Assembly: GCF_009192765.1 (NCBI RefSeq)
Contig: NZ_VOHQ01000015.1
Location: forward strand, 57,377 to 121,376
Length of the DNA: 64,000 bases
Source of the DNA: Agriterribacter humi
GTDB lineage: Bacteria; Bacteroidota; Bacteroidia; Chitinophagales; Chitinophagaceae
Direction: 5' to 3'
Both the position numbers and the translations under genes were made by a program. The notes beneath the pieces are model-generated. The model worked only from the letters and a program-made list of their open reading frames with translations. It did not search any database and was not told where the DNA came from. Positions 36,635 to 45,719 of the stretch are shown piece by piece. The stretch's first letter is position 1. Each line of letters opens with the position of its first letter.

Positions 36635-37789
36635 ATGCCCCGGTCAACAATTTTTCTTCTCGCTGTTATTATGCTTACTCATCTTCATTCCTGCACGGAA
36701 AAGCGGCAGGATATCTCCATACAATGGTCGCTCTCCGGCACGCTTCCTGCCCTGTCGGGACAAACCGCCGCATTGGGCTTTGCGGGGCCGGTTAGTGGTG
36801 TTCACCACGAGGTATTGCTGGTAGCCGGAGGCGCTAATTTTCCCGATGGAATGCCCTGGGCAGGCGGAAAGAAAAAATATTACGCCGAAGGTTTTGTGAT
36901 GAAAAGAACACAGAAGGATTCACTATCGTTACATAAAACATTTTCTTTGCCTTATGCCCTGGCCTACGCGGCCTGTATCTCCACCCCCACCGGAATTGTA
37001 TGCGCCGGCGGTGAAAATGAGAAAGGCGTTAGTTCAAAAACAATGCTACTGCAATGGGATGATCATAACGATAGTGTGATCATCAAAAAATTACCTGACC
37101 TGCCCCTCCCACTCAGCAATGCGGGTATTACGGTGCACGATAATACAGTATATGTTGCAGGCGGAGAAAACACCGACAGTACTTCAAGCGGTTTTTATAG
37201 CCTGGATATTACAGATGCCGCCGCCCAATGGAATACTTTAGCCAACCTGCCACAAGCGGTCTCTCACGCCGTGGTGGTTGCACAATATAATGCCGGTAGC
37301 CCTTCTGTATATGTATTGGGTGGCAGAAAGAAAAACAGCAATGGCATCAGCGATATCTATGCATCCGCTTATACATTTGATCTTAAAAAAAAGGAATGGA
37401 AGGAAATTAAATCATTACCCTACAGCCTGTGTGCCGGAACGGGTATCGCTGTACGTAAAAATGAAATATTACTGTTCGGCGGAGATAAGGGTGAAATTTT
37501 TCACAAAACAGAATTATCAATAGCCGCCATCAATGCTGCTACCGATACAGCAGAAAAACAGGACCTGATCCGGCAAAAAAATCAATTGCAATCTGCACAC
37601 CCGGGGTTTAGTAAGGAAGTATTGGTATATAATACCTCAACGAACAATTGGACAAGTACCGCTCCGCTCCCTTTTGAAGCACCTGTTACCACCACCGCCA
37701 TTTTATGGGATAACGATGTGGTAATACCCAATGGAGAAATAAGAGCCGGGGTACGCACACCTGAAATATGGATGGGGAGAATACAGTAG
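36635..37789 (+). CDS. nanM: N-acetylneuraminate mutarotase-like Kelch lipoprotein (NanM-like)
   Basis: 384 residues. N-terminal signal with lipobox LHSC (Cys20), then a circularly permuted Kelch propeller: LLVAGGANFPDGMPWAGGKKKYY, GIVCAGGENEKGVSS, TVYVAGGENTDSTSSG, VYVLGGRKKNSN, ILLFGGDKGEIF and VIPNGEIRAGVRTPE. The NFPDGMPW and GEIRAGVRTP segments are hallmarks of bacterial sialate mutarotases, which speed alpha/beta anomer conversion in the periplasm. 41 nt after nanA; a 7-nt repeat array follows the stop. Confidence 0.87.
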   Translation: MPRSTIFLLAVIMLTHLHSCTEKRQDISIQWSLSGTLPALSGQTAALGFAGPVSGVHHEVLLVAGGANFPDGMPWAGGKKKYYAEGFVMKRTQKDSLSLHKTFSLPYALAYAACISTPTGIVCAGGENEKGVSSKTMLLQWDDHNDSVIIKKLPDLPLPLSNAGITVHDNTVYVAGGENTDSTSSGFYSLDITDAAAQWNTLANLPQAVSHAVVVAQYNAGSPSVYVLGGRKKNSNGISDIYASAYTFDLKKKEWKEIKSLPYSLCAGTGIAVRKNEILLFGGDKGEIFHKTELSIAAINAATDTAEKQDLIRQKNQLQSAHPGFSKEVLVYNTSTNNWTSTAPLPFEAPVTTTAILWDNDVVIPNGEIRAGVRTPEIWMGRIQ

Positions 37790-37790
37790 G

Positions 37791-37860
37791 TTTCAGGTTA
37801 CGGGTTACAAGTTGCAGGGTACAAGTTGCAGGGTACAGGTTACAGGTTTCAGGCTACACG
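37791..37860 (+). repeat. Perfect-period heptanucleotide array behind nanM
   Basis: Ten in-register 7-mers begin 2 nt after the stop: TTTCAGG TTACGGG TTACAAG TTGCAGG GTACAAG TTGCAGG GTACAGG TTACAGG TTTCAGG CTACACG. The region 37861-38042 continues with other direct repeats (CTATGT units about 37917-37948; CTTTGTG/TGCTTTG units about 37999-38033). Confidence 0.8.
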
Positions 37861-38042
37861 GGGTACCAGGAACAGCTAAATGTTTGAGCGCAGGAATAAA
37901 AAAACGATGTATACCTATGTGCCGCTATGTTCCTATGATTCTATGTGATAAAAAATAAAGAACGGAGCACGAAGTATACTGCACTCAGCAAGGTTTTTCT
38001 TTGCGTGCTTTGTGAATGCTTTGTGCGTTTTGCGGTAAAAAA

Positions 38043-39308
38043 ATGTATAACATGCAAATGAAATATTCAAAAAACTATCCCTGGCTTGTGGTTGGACTCT
38101 TATGGGTGGTTGCGCTGCTCAATTATATGGACAGGCAGATGCTCAGCACCATGCAACCCTCGATGATGATTGATATCGGTGAATTAAGAGAGGCAAGGGA
38201 TTTTGGAAGGCTGATGGCTATCTTCCTCTGGATATATGGTTTCATGAGCCCGGTGGCAGGAATGATAGCCGACCGGATCAACCGTAAATGGCTGATCGTG
38301 ATAAGTCTTTTTGTCTGGAGCGGAGTAACGTATATGATGGGTTATTGCGAAAATTTTAATCAGTTGTACTGGCTCAGGGCAATTATGGGCGTAAGCGAAG
38401 CATTGTATATCCCTGCAGGACTTTCACTGATTGCCGACTATCATACTTCAAAAACGAGGTCACTGGCAATTGGCATTCATATGACCGGTTTATACATGGG
38501 GCAGGCATTGGGCGGCTTTGGCGCTACCATTGCATCCAACTATTCCTGGCAATCCGCTTTTCATTATTTTGGGATCATTGGAATAGTGTATTCATTTATT
38601 TTAATTCTTTTTTTACATGAGAAAAAATCACCGGAGCCAACACATGCAACGCATAACATCACAAAAGAAAAAGCTTCTTTGTTTAAAGGGCTAGGGTTGC
38701 TTTTTTCCAATATTGCCTTTTGGATCATTCTCTTCTATTTCGCGGTGCCCAGTCTTCCGGGATGGGGCGTTAAAAACTGGCTGCCTACTTTGTTCGCCAA
38801 AAACCTGAGCATTGACATGTCTTTGGCCGGACCGCTTTCAACGATCACTATAGCCGCCTCTTCCTTCCTCGGTGTAATCTTCGGGGGAATACTATCTGAC
38901 CGCTGGGTGCAAAAAAATATCAGGGGCAGAATTTATACCAGCGCCATAGGATTGGCTTTAACGATCCCTTCCTTATTATTGGTCGGATATGGTCATTCCA
39001 TGTTTCATGTAATTGGCGCCGCTTTTTGCTTTGGCTTTGGCTTTGGTATGTTCGATGCCAACAATATGCCTATTCTTTGCCAGTTCGTTTCGTCTAAATA
39101 CAGGGCAACGGCGTATGGGCTAATGAACATGACGGGAGTATTTGCCGGCGCATTGGTAACAGACTGGCTGGGAAAATCAACTGATGCGGGAAACCTGGGG
39201 AAAAGCTTTGCCATGCTTTCGGCTATTGTTCTGGTGGCGCTGATTATCCAGGTGTCTTTTCTGCGGCCAAAAGCAAATGATTTTGATGAACTTTCAAAAA
39301 ACAAATGA
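38043..39308 (+). CDS. MFS transporter, probable sialic acid carrier (NanT-like)
   Basis: 421 residues from the ATG at 38043 (ATGs at 38052 and 38058 are alternatives; an in-frame TTG at 38016 is unlikely). Twelve membrane helices are expected; MDRQMLS in helix 1 and GMIADRINRKWLIVISL between helices 2 and 3 are typical of the ACS-like/sugar-acid MFS branch. As the only inner-membrane carrier in the cluster it should bring Neu5Ac, or ManNAc, into the cytoplasm for NanA. Confidence 0.82.
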   Translation: MYNMQMKYSKNYPWLVVGLLWVVALLNYMDRQMLSTMQPSMMIDIGELREARDFGRLMAIFLWIYGFMSPVAGMIADRINRKWLIVISLFVWSGVTYMMGYCENFNQLYWLRAIMGVSEALYIPAGLSLIADYHTSKTRSLAIGIHMTGLYMGQALGGFGATIASNYSWQSAFHYFGIIGIVYSFILILFLHEKKSPEPTHATHNITKEKASLFKGLGLLFSNIAFWIILFYFAVPSLPGWGVKNWLPTLFAKNLSIDMSLAGPLSTITIAASSFLGVIFGGILSDRWVQKNIRGRIYTSAIGLALTIPSLLLVGYGHSMFHVIGAAFCFGFGFGMFDANNMPILCQFVSSKYRATAYGLMNMTGVFAGALVTDWLGKSTDAGNLGKSFAMLSAIVLVALIIQVSFLRPKANDFDELSKNK

Positions 39309-39331
39309 TTTTTCTATATTTTGATTTATAC

Positions 39332-39396
39332 GCCACGAATGCACGAATTCGTACAGTTTTAGCGAAAACCCTATTAAAAATTTGTGCATTCGTGGC
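39332..39396. repeat. 18-bp inverted repeat between MFS and epimerase genes
   Basis: GCCACGAATGCACGAATT (39332-39349) and AATTTGTGCATTCGTGGC (39379-39396) pair at 17 of 18 positions around a 29-nt loop. No T-tract follows. The hairpin ends 22 nt before the epimerase ATG. Confidence 0.7.
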
Positions 39397-39417
39397 ATAA
39401 AACACGATAAGATTTCT

Positions 39418-40662
39418 ATGCATTATACGCTAAACGATTTAAAGGATCTTAAAGAATTTTACAGTAATCAACTGCTCAATGATACCGTACCGTTTTGGTT
39501 CCCCCGTTCCTTTGATAAGGAGCATGGTGGTTTTTTACTGATGCGAAATGCGGATGGCAGTTTAATTGATGATGATAAAGCAGTGTGGATACAGGGAAGA
39601 GCAACCTGGCTGCTTTCTACTTTATACAATACAGCCGGAAAAAAACAGGAATGGTTAGAAGGTGCAAAATTGGGCTATGATTTTTTGAATGCACATTGTT
39701 TTGATACTGATGCCTGCCCGAACCAAATGGGGCGGACCAGCCCGAACCAACCGGGGCGGGGGCAAATGTTTTTTCATGTAACCCGCGATGGCCGGCCGAT
39801 TCGTAAAAGGAGATATTTTTTTTCTGAAACTTTTTATGTAATTGCAGCTGCAGCCTATGCACAAGCGAGCGGAAGTGAAGAAGCAGCCCAAAGAGCTAGG
39901 GAAGTATTTGGAGATTGCATTGCGTATGCCAGTGGTGAAAAGGAGCTGGAGCCAAAGTTTACGGACATCCGCCCATCCAAAGGTATTGGTGTGCCCATGA
40001 TCATGATGAATACCGCGCAACAGTTGAGAGAAACGATTGGTGACGATCGTTGTGATGAATTGATTTCAAAATGGATTGAAGAAATAGAAAGAGATTTTAT
40101 AAAAGATGATATCAGGTGTGTGATGGAACAGGTAGCGCCCGATGGCAGCGTCATTGATCATATTGACGGCAGAACACTCAACCCCGGTCATGCCATTGAA
40201 GGCGCCTGGTTTATTTTGCACGAAGCAAAACACCGCAACAACGATCCGCATTTGATTGAGAGGGGTTGTAAAATGCTTGATTACATGTGGGAACGTGGAT
40301 GGGATGCTACATATGGCGGCATACTTTACTTCCGTGATGTATACCACAAACCCGTTCAGGAATACTGGCAGGATATGAAATTCTGGTGGCCGCATAATGA
40401 AACCATTATTGCTACTTTGCTGGCTTACCTGTTAACAGGCAATGAAAAATATGCCGGATGGCATAAGCTCGTGCATGATTATGCCTATCAGCACTTTCAT
40501 GATAAAGAAAATGGAGAATGGTTTGGTTATCTGCATCGTGATGGAAGCATTGCGCAAACCGCCAAAGGAAATTTATTCAAAGGTCCGTTTCACCTGCCCA
40601 GACAGGAGTGGTATTGCGCAAAACTGCTGGAAGACCATTTGGCAATTAATGACCAGAAATAA
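39418..40662 (+). CDS. N-acylglucosamine 2-epimerase (AGE family)
   Basis: 414 residues from ATG 39418 (MHYTLNDLKDLKEFY); the upstream frame starts with TTG inside the inverted repeat. The (alpha/alpha)6-barrel signatures WIQGRATWLLSTLY, FFSETFYVIAAAAYA, GHAIEGAWFILHEA, WWPHNETIIATL and KGPFHLPRQEW are present. It converts ManNAc from NanA into GlcNAc, the Bacteroidota route that avoids ManNAc-6-P epimerase. The GlcNAc kinase is not in this cluster. 49 nt before the sialidase gene. Confidence 0.88.
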   Translation: MHYTLNDLKDLKEFYSNQLLNDTVPFWFPRSFDKEHGGFLLMRNADGSLIDDDKAVWIQGRATWLLSTLYNTAGKKQEWLEGAKLGYDFLNAHCFDTDACPNQMGRTSPNQPGRGQMFFHVTRDGRPIRKRRYFFSETFYVIAAAAYAQASGSEEAAQRAREVFGDCIAYASGEKELEPKFTDIRPSKGIGVPMIMMNTAQQLRETIGDDRCDELISKWIEEIERDFIKDDIRCVMEQVAPDGSVIDHIDGRTLNPGHAIEGAWFILHEAKHRNNDPHLIERGCKMLDYMWERGWDATYGGILYFRDVYHKPVQEYWQDMKFWWPHNETIIATLLAYLLTGNEKYAGWHKLVHDYAYQHFHDKENGEWFGYLHRDGSIAQTAKGNLFKGPFHLPRQEWYCAKLLEDHLAINDQK

Positions 40663-40711
40663 AAGTAAATTCGGAATTATTACCTGCATCAACTTTTAAA
40701 TTGAACGTGTT

Positions 40712-41878
40712 ATGAAAAAAACAGCAGCAACAACTATCGCATTATTTGTTTTTATTACCACAGCATTGGCCCAGGTCAAAGACATTCCTGTTTTTGTATC
40801 AGGTACGGAAGGACATAAAAGCTACCGCATTCCTGCTATCATTGGATTACCCAACGGCAGTTTACTGGCCTTTTGTGAAGGCCGTGTGCATGGTTCAGAC
40901 GATTTTGGTGATATCAATATTGTTGTAAAACGCAGCAGCGATAAAGGAAAAACATGGAGCGCATTGCAAACTGTTGTTGATGCGGATACCCTGCAGGCAG
41001 GTAATCCCGCGCCAGTGGTAGACCTCACCGATCCTGCCTATCCGCAGGGAAGAATTTTTTTATTTTACAACACAGGCAATAATCATGAGGGAGAAGTAAG
41101 AAAGGGAAAGGGACTGAGGGAAGTTTGGTATAAAACGTCAACCGACAATGGAATTACATGGAATGAACCAGTGAATATTACTACACAAACACATCGCCCC
41201 AAACAACCACAGGTAAATACAGCATACAATTTTCCGGAAGACTGGCGCAGCTATGCCAATACTCCCGGTCATGCCATGCAATTTGGTACAGGCAAATACA
41301 AAGGCCGCATTTTTATAGCAGCCAACCATTCTGCCGGTGACCCGCAACCGCAGTTTGCCGATTACCAGGCCCATGGTTTTTATACAGACGATCATGGCAA
41401 AACCTTTCACCTGAGCGAAACCGTTAACCTCCCGGGAAGCAATGAATCTATGGCAACGGAACTTTCGGGCAGCAAGCTGATGATGAACAGCCGCAACCAG
41501 AAAGGAGATATCCGGGAAAGAATCGTTACCATAAGCAGCGATGGTGGTTCCACCTGGGATACTACCTATTTTGATAACAATCTTCCTGATCCTGTTAACC
41601 AGGGAAGCATACTAACTATTGGAAAGAAAAGAGGAAAAGCGATCATAGCTTTCTGCAATGCTGCTGATACTAAACACAGGGATAATTTAACGCTGCGTAT
41701 CAGCTATAATGAAGGGCAAACATGGGAAAAGAATTTTGTAATTGCTAAAAGTGAAAATGATTCAAGGGATTATGCCGCTTATTCCGATATTGTAAACGTA
41801 ACGAAGAAAGAAATAGGAATACTCTATGAGAAAGAGGGTTATTCAAAAATTGTTTTTACCGTAGTGAAATGGAGATGA
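40712..41878 (+). CDS. nanH: Exo-alpha-sialidase (GH33)
   Basis: 388 residues with a signal peptide (1-20). The RIP motif (YRIP, 38-41) and five Asp boxes are present: SSDKGKTW (75-82), STDNGITW (143-150), TDDHGKTF, SSDGGSTW and SYNEGQTW. It releases terminal sialic acid from glycoconjugates in the periplasm or at the surface, feeding NanM, the carrier and NanA. Short form: propeller only, without a separate carbohydrate-binding domain. Confidence 0.9.
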   Translation: MKKTAATTIALFVFITTALAQVKDIPVFVSGTEGHKSYRIPAIIGLPNGSLLAFCEGRVHGSDDFGDINIVVKRSSDKGKTWSALQTVVDADTLQAGNPAPVVDLTDPAYPQGRIFLFYNTGNNHEGEVRKGKGLREVWYKTSTDNGITWNEPVNITTQTHRPKQPQVNTAYNFPEDWRSYANTPGHAMQFGTGKYKGRIFIAANHSAGDPQPQFADYQAHGFYTDDHGKTFHLSETVNLPGSNESMATELSGSKLMMNSRNQKGDIRERIVTISSDGGSTWDTTYFDNNLPDPVNQGSILTIGKKRGKAIIAFCNAADTKHRDNLTLRISYNEGQTWEKNFVIAKSENDSRDYAAYSDIVNVTKKEIGILYEKEGYSKIVFTVVKWR

Positions 41879-41933
41879 AAATGCACAAAGGATTGTGCCC
41901 TTATAAGTCAGCATCTCATTTAAAAAAACAAAT

Positions 41934-43223
41934 ATGTGGACAGGAAAAACATTTTCATTTATTGGAATCGTAATTTTTGTTGCGCTGCTGTGTTACCAAA
42001 CAGGGAATACCAGCCCGCTGCCGCCGCGGTCATTTCCCGAAACAACTATTGCCATACCACTTGCAGGAAATGGATACATTACTCAAATGGCATTGGGAGG
42101 TTCTGCCGAAATTACCAAAAACGGGTTGAGCAAGTGGGCTGACATGAGCAGTGTGATCAGCATTTTTTTCAGGACGGGGAAAACAGGTGTGCTGCATATA
42201 GGCTTCAAAGCCAAAGCAATTTCAGGCAACAGTACCGTAAAAATTTCCGTTAACGAAACAGATTTTAGTGTGAACCTTGCCGGTAGTGAAAATAAAAGCT
42301 GGTTTGCAGGAACAGTAGCCATTTCAAAACCGGGCTATATAAAAGTTGATTTGCAGGGTATAAGTAAAACCGGAACCTGCTTTGCCGATGTTTCTGATCT
42401 GCTCATTGGAGGTTCCGCAACAACCGGCGACATTGTTTTTGCCAATGATCCTGAAAATTTTTACTGGTCAAGAAGAGGACCCTCCTGCCATTTGAATTAT
42501 ACGATCCCCCATGGCGATAAGGAATATTTTTACAGCGAGTTAACCGTTCCCGAAGGCGAAGATAAAATGAGCAGTTATTTTATGGCGAATGGTTTTGGAG
42601 AAGGGTATATGGGTATACAGGTAAACTCCCCAACAGAAAGAAGGGTTCTTTTTTCTGTTTGGGATGCTGATTCAGGCAAAACAACACTTGTGAGGAAAGG
42701 AGAACATGTGATTGCTCAGGGCTTTGGTGGTGAAGGTACAGGCGGACAAAGTTACCTGGTCTTTAACTGGAAGGCAGGCACTACCTATAGATTTTTAACC
42801 CACGGAAAACCAGACGGTGCGGGCAATACCATTTACACATCCTGGTTTTTTGCACCGGAGGCCGGCAACTGGAAATTGATAGCCTCCTGGAAAAGACCCA
42901 ACACCCATACTTACCTTACCCGGTTTCATGGTTTTCTTGAAAATTTTAATCCCGATGAAGGTTACCAGGAAAGAAAAGCTTACTGGAGCAATCAATGGGT
43001 ACGGTTAGCAGACGGAACCTGGACGGAAGTAACAGCATTTACATTTACCGTTGACGCCACAGGCAAAAATAAACAGCGCCGGGATTATGCAGGCGGAGTA
43101 GAAAATGGAAAATTCTTTTTGCGAATGGACGGGTTCTTTAATGAAAATGTTTCACCCGGCACCGGTTTTTCCAAACCCGCTACCGGCCAAAAACCCGTCA
43201 TTGACCTGGAGGCTTTGCCATAA
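41934..43223 (+). CDS. DUF3472-containing secreted protein (with DUF5077-like N-domain)
   Basis: 429 residues with an N-terminal hydrophobic signal or anchor. A beta-sandwich N-terminal region (about 35-160, DUF5077-like) is followed by a DUF3472 region with YWSRRGPSCHLNYTI, ANGFGEGYMGIQVNSPTERRVLFSVWD and FKAGTTYRFL-like segments. These proteins are recurrent in Bacteroidota glycan loci and have no defined activity. Last gene before the 24-bp dispersed repeat and the broken sulfatase. Confidence 0.72.
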   Translation: MWTGKTFSFIGIVIFVALLCYQTGNTSPLPPRSFPETTIAIPLAGNGYITQMALGGSAEITKNGLSKWADMSSVISIFFRTGKTGVLHIGFKAKAISGNSTVKISVNETDFSVNLAGSENKSWFAGTVAISKPGYIKVDLQGISKTGTCFADVSDLLIGGSATTGDIVFANDPENFYWSRRGPSCHLNYTIPHGDKEYFYSELTVPEGEDKMSSYFMANGFGEGYMGIQVNSPTERRVLFSVWDADSGKTTLVRKGEHVIAQGFGGEGTGGQSYLVFNWKAGTTYRFLTHGKPDGAGNTIYTSWFFAPEAGNWKLIASWKRPNTHTYLTRFHGFLENFNPDEGYQERKAYWSNQWVRLADGTWTEVTAFTFTVDATGKNKQRRDYAGGVENGKFFLRMDGFFNENVSPGTGFSKPATGQKPVIDLEALP

Positions 43224-43245
43224 TGCCGGCATCGTTGTTAAGCGT

Positions 43246-43269
43246 GAAACGGCAGACGAGAAACGTGAG
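43246..43269 (+). repeat. 24-bp dispersed intergenic repeat, copy 2
   Basis: Matches 14096-14119 at 23 of 24 positions and, like it, lies shortly after a + strand stop codon (43223), preceded by GTTAAG. Confidence 0.65.
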
Positions 43270-43467
43270 AATTTGGAATCTGTTACATGTATAAACGAGA
43301 TAAAATATAGTTTACATAGCATGGGTTCAAAAAATGCAGCCTGTTTAAAAACGGAAACCATTAACATACCAATGCCATCTTGCGCAACCGTTTGCATGTA
43401 TATCCGATAGTTTATTATCCTAATTTCATAAACAGATAGCATTTCAGCAATCAGCCTGTTTCATCAT

Positions 43468-43982
43468 TTGAAAAAAACAATACCATATTATTTATTTGCC
43501 GGGGCCTTTCTAATTGCATCATTAATGTTCCAGTCTACATTCGTATCGGCCCAATCCAAAAGCAAAAAAGCTGCCAACCAAAAGCTTCCCAACATCATTT
43601 ACATTTATGCGGATGATTTAGGCTATGGTGAGCTGGGCTGTTACGGGCGGCAAAAAATAAAGCAATCGGGGCTGGATGAAAATACGATCATTATGTTTTC
43701 CAGTGATAACGGCCCTACATTTAACGGCGGCGTGAATGCGGCTTTTTTCAATAGTGCGGGTGGTTTACGCGGATTAAAAATGGATTTGTATGAAGGCGGT
43801 ATCCGGGAGCCATTCATTGCCAGGTGGCCGGTCATACCGATGGCATTTCGCTGCTTCCTGAATTATTGTCCAATAGTAAGGCGCAAACCAAAAGAAACTA
43901 TATTTACTTTGAATACCCCGAAAAAGGCGGACAGGTGGCCATCCGCATGGGCAACTGGAAAGGAATAATATCATTAATATAA
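43468..43982 (+). pseudogene. Decayed sulfatase (internal deletions and frameshift)
   Basis: A TTG-started frame gives a signal peptide and the sulfatase N-terminus [22 protein letters not shown]. It then jumps straight to late sulfatase sequence [18 protein letters not shown]...[24 protein letters not shown]. The roughly 200 residues between them, including the formylglycine C-x-P-S-R active site, are missing. After RWP the frame is wrong; another frame continues [10 protein letters not shown] and [16 protein letters not shown] to a stop at 43982. Several independent deletions are needed, so the gene is dead. It probably once desulfated O-glycans. Confidence 0.85.
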
Positions 43983-44014
43983 TTCATCGTAAAAATCACT
44001 ACAAAAACAAATAT

Positions 44015-45376
44015 ATGAACAGGAAAGAATTTGTAAGGAACGCTGGACTGGCGGCCGCCTCGTTTACCGTATTACCAGCCGCTACTTTATTTGCAGGAAA
44101 AAGAAGCGCCGATCCAAAAATAAAAATGGCGATCATTGGCGTAGGATTACGGGGACAGAACCATCTTGACCTGCTGTTGAGAAGAGCGGATGTTGATATA
44201 ACCGCCATTTGTGATGTAGATGATCGCTCTTTGAAATCAGCAAAAGAGTTGGTCTCAAAGAGCGGGAAAAAAATGCCCGTTGTGTATACCGGTGATGACT
44301 ACGCCTGGAAAAAAATGTTAGACACCGAAAAAGTGGATGGAATAGTAATTGCAACGCCGTGGGAATGGCACAAACCTATGATCATTGGCGCATTGGAAGC
44401 CGGGGTTAAATATGTGGGTACGGAAGTAGTGCTGGGCATTACGCTCCAGGATCACTGGGATGTGGTAAAAGCCGCCGAAAAATACAACGCGCATGTGATG
44501 ATGCTGGAAAATGTTTGCTACCGAAGGGATGTGATGGCAGTATTGAATATGGTGCGCCAGGGCTTGCTGGGCGAGCTCATTCACCTGCAGGGCGGATACC
44601 AGCACGATTTGCGTGAGGTAAAATTCAACGATGGCGTTCATCCTTACGGGCATGGTGTTGAATTTGGTGAAAAAGCTTTTTCCGAAGCCCGCTGGAGAAC
44701 GGAACACGCAGTTCATCGTAACGGCGACCTGTACCCTACACACGGCATTGGCCCCATAGCACACTATATCAACATCAACAGAGGCAATCGCTTCATTACC
44801 TTAAATTCTTTCTCTGCCAAGTCAAGGGGCCTGCATAATTATATTGTAAAGAAAGGAGGAGAAAATCACCCCAATGCAAAAGTTAAATTCAAATTAGGCG
44901 ATGTTGTTACTACCCATATCGGTTGTGCCAATGGAGAAACCATTCTGCTGCAGTTAGACACCAACTTACCCAGACCCTATTCTCTCGGCTTCAGGGTACA
45001 GGGCACACAGGGCTTATGGATGGATGTAAACAATGGCATGTACATAGAAGATAAATCGGCTAAGCCTCATGCATGGGATGATGCCAAAACATGGTTAGAT
45101 AAATATGATCATCCTCTATGGGCCAGGTGGAGCAAAGAATCGGCAGGCGCGGGACACGGCGGAATGGATTTTTTTGTGATCCATGCCTTAGTAGAATCCA
45201 TCAAACGAAAGACCCCTACGCCTATGGATGTGTATGATGCAGCGGCCTGGAGCGCTATCACGCCACTAAGTGAAAGTTCTATTGAATTGGGAAATCAAAC
45301 TGTAGAATTTCCTGATTTTACAGGCGGTCAATGGATGTACAGGAAACCAACATTTGCCTTAAACGATGCCTATTAA
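44015..45376 (+). CDS. GH109-like alpha-N-acetylgalactosaminidase (Gfo/Idh/MocA family)
   Basis: 453 residues. A Tat-like leader NRKEFVRNAGLAAASFTVL carries Arg-Lys in place of Arg-Arg. An NAD-binding Rossmann domain (IKMAIIGVGLRGQNHL) and a C-terminal GH109-type domain follow, with WRTEHAVHRNGDLYPTHGIGPIAHY and SAGAGHGGMDFF. GH109 enzymes cleave alpha-linked GalNAc (blood group A, Tn-type structures) by an NAD-dependent redox mechanism. A generic oxidoreductase is the alternative, but the THGIGP and GHGGMD segments favour GH109. Neighbours support O-glycan breakdown. Confidence 0.8.
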   Translation: MNRKEFVRNAGLAAASFTVLPAATLFAGKRSADPKIKMAIIGVGLRGQNHLDLLLRRADVDITAICDVDDRSLKSAKELVSKSGKKMPVVYTGDDYAWKKMLDTEKVDGIVIATPWEWHKPMIIGALEAGVKYVGTEVVLGITLQDHWDVVKAAEKYNAHVMMLENVCYRRDVMAVLNMVRQGLLGELIHLQGGYQHDLREVKFNDGVHPYGHGVEFGEKAFSEARWRTEHAVHRNGDLYPTHGIGPIAHYININRGNRFITLNSFSAKSRGLHNYIVKKGGENHPNAKVKFKLGDVVTTHIGCANGETILLQLDTNLPRPYSLGFRVQGTQGLWMDVNNGMYIEDKSAKPHAWDDAKTWLDKYDHPLWARWSKESAGAGHGGMDFFVIHALVESIKRKTPTPMDVYDAAAWSAITPLSESSIELGNQTVEFPDFTGGQWMYRKPTFALNDAY

Positions 45377-45719
45377 ATAAATGGATCCGGATCTGCCGCG
45401 AAGAATATTTCCCGGCAAATCCGGATATTACTTCCTGCTTCATTACTGCCCCGGTACATGCCTACCCGCAACGGAAACGCTCCGTTTTGAACAAGCTTGT
45501 GCAGGCGCAAAATAAGCCCTGAATATTTTCTTTTGAAAACAAACCATCTTGCACCCTTATGCAAGCGGTTGCCATTAAATTATTTGCGGTAAAGTCATAA
45601 ACCATTATTATTATCTTTAATTTTGCCAAGAGAATTAATGCCGTTTTTTAAGGATAGTGGTGCCACCCACCGCTTTACTAAAGAGATGGGTTATAAGATT
45701 TTTAATTTATTAGCTGCTT
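45377..45719. other. Gap between GH109-like and ECF sigma genes
   Basis: Holds one long inverted repeat (45385-45426) and otherwise nothing recognisable. It separates the GntR-linked locus from the FecIR-linked locus. Confidence 0.5.
45385..45426. repeat. 14-bp inverted repeat after the GH109-like gene
   Basis: ATCCGGATCTGCCG (45385-45398) pairs with CGGCAAATCCGGAT (45413-45426) at 13 of 14 positions, 14-nt loop. No T-run follows, so it is a possible 3'-end stabiliser or factor-dependent terminator. Confidence 0.6.

Noticed and set aside
43468..43968. Functional short sulfatase
   Set aside because: The formylglycine active-site region is missing and the last part is out of frame.
44015..45376. 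Generic sugar dehydrogenase
   Set aside because: The Rossmann domain alone would allow it, but the THGIGP and GHGGMD segments and the glycosidase context favour GH109.
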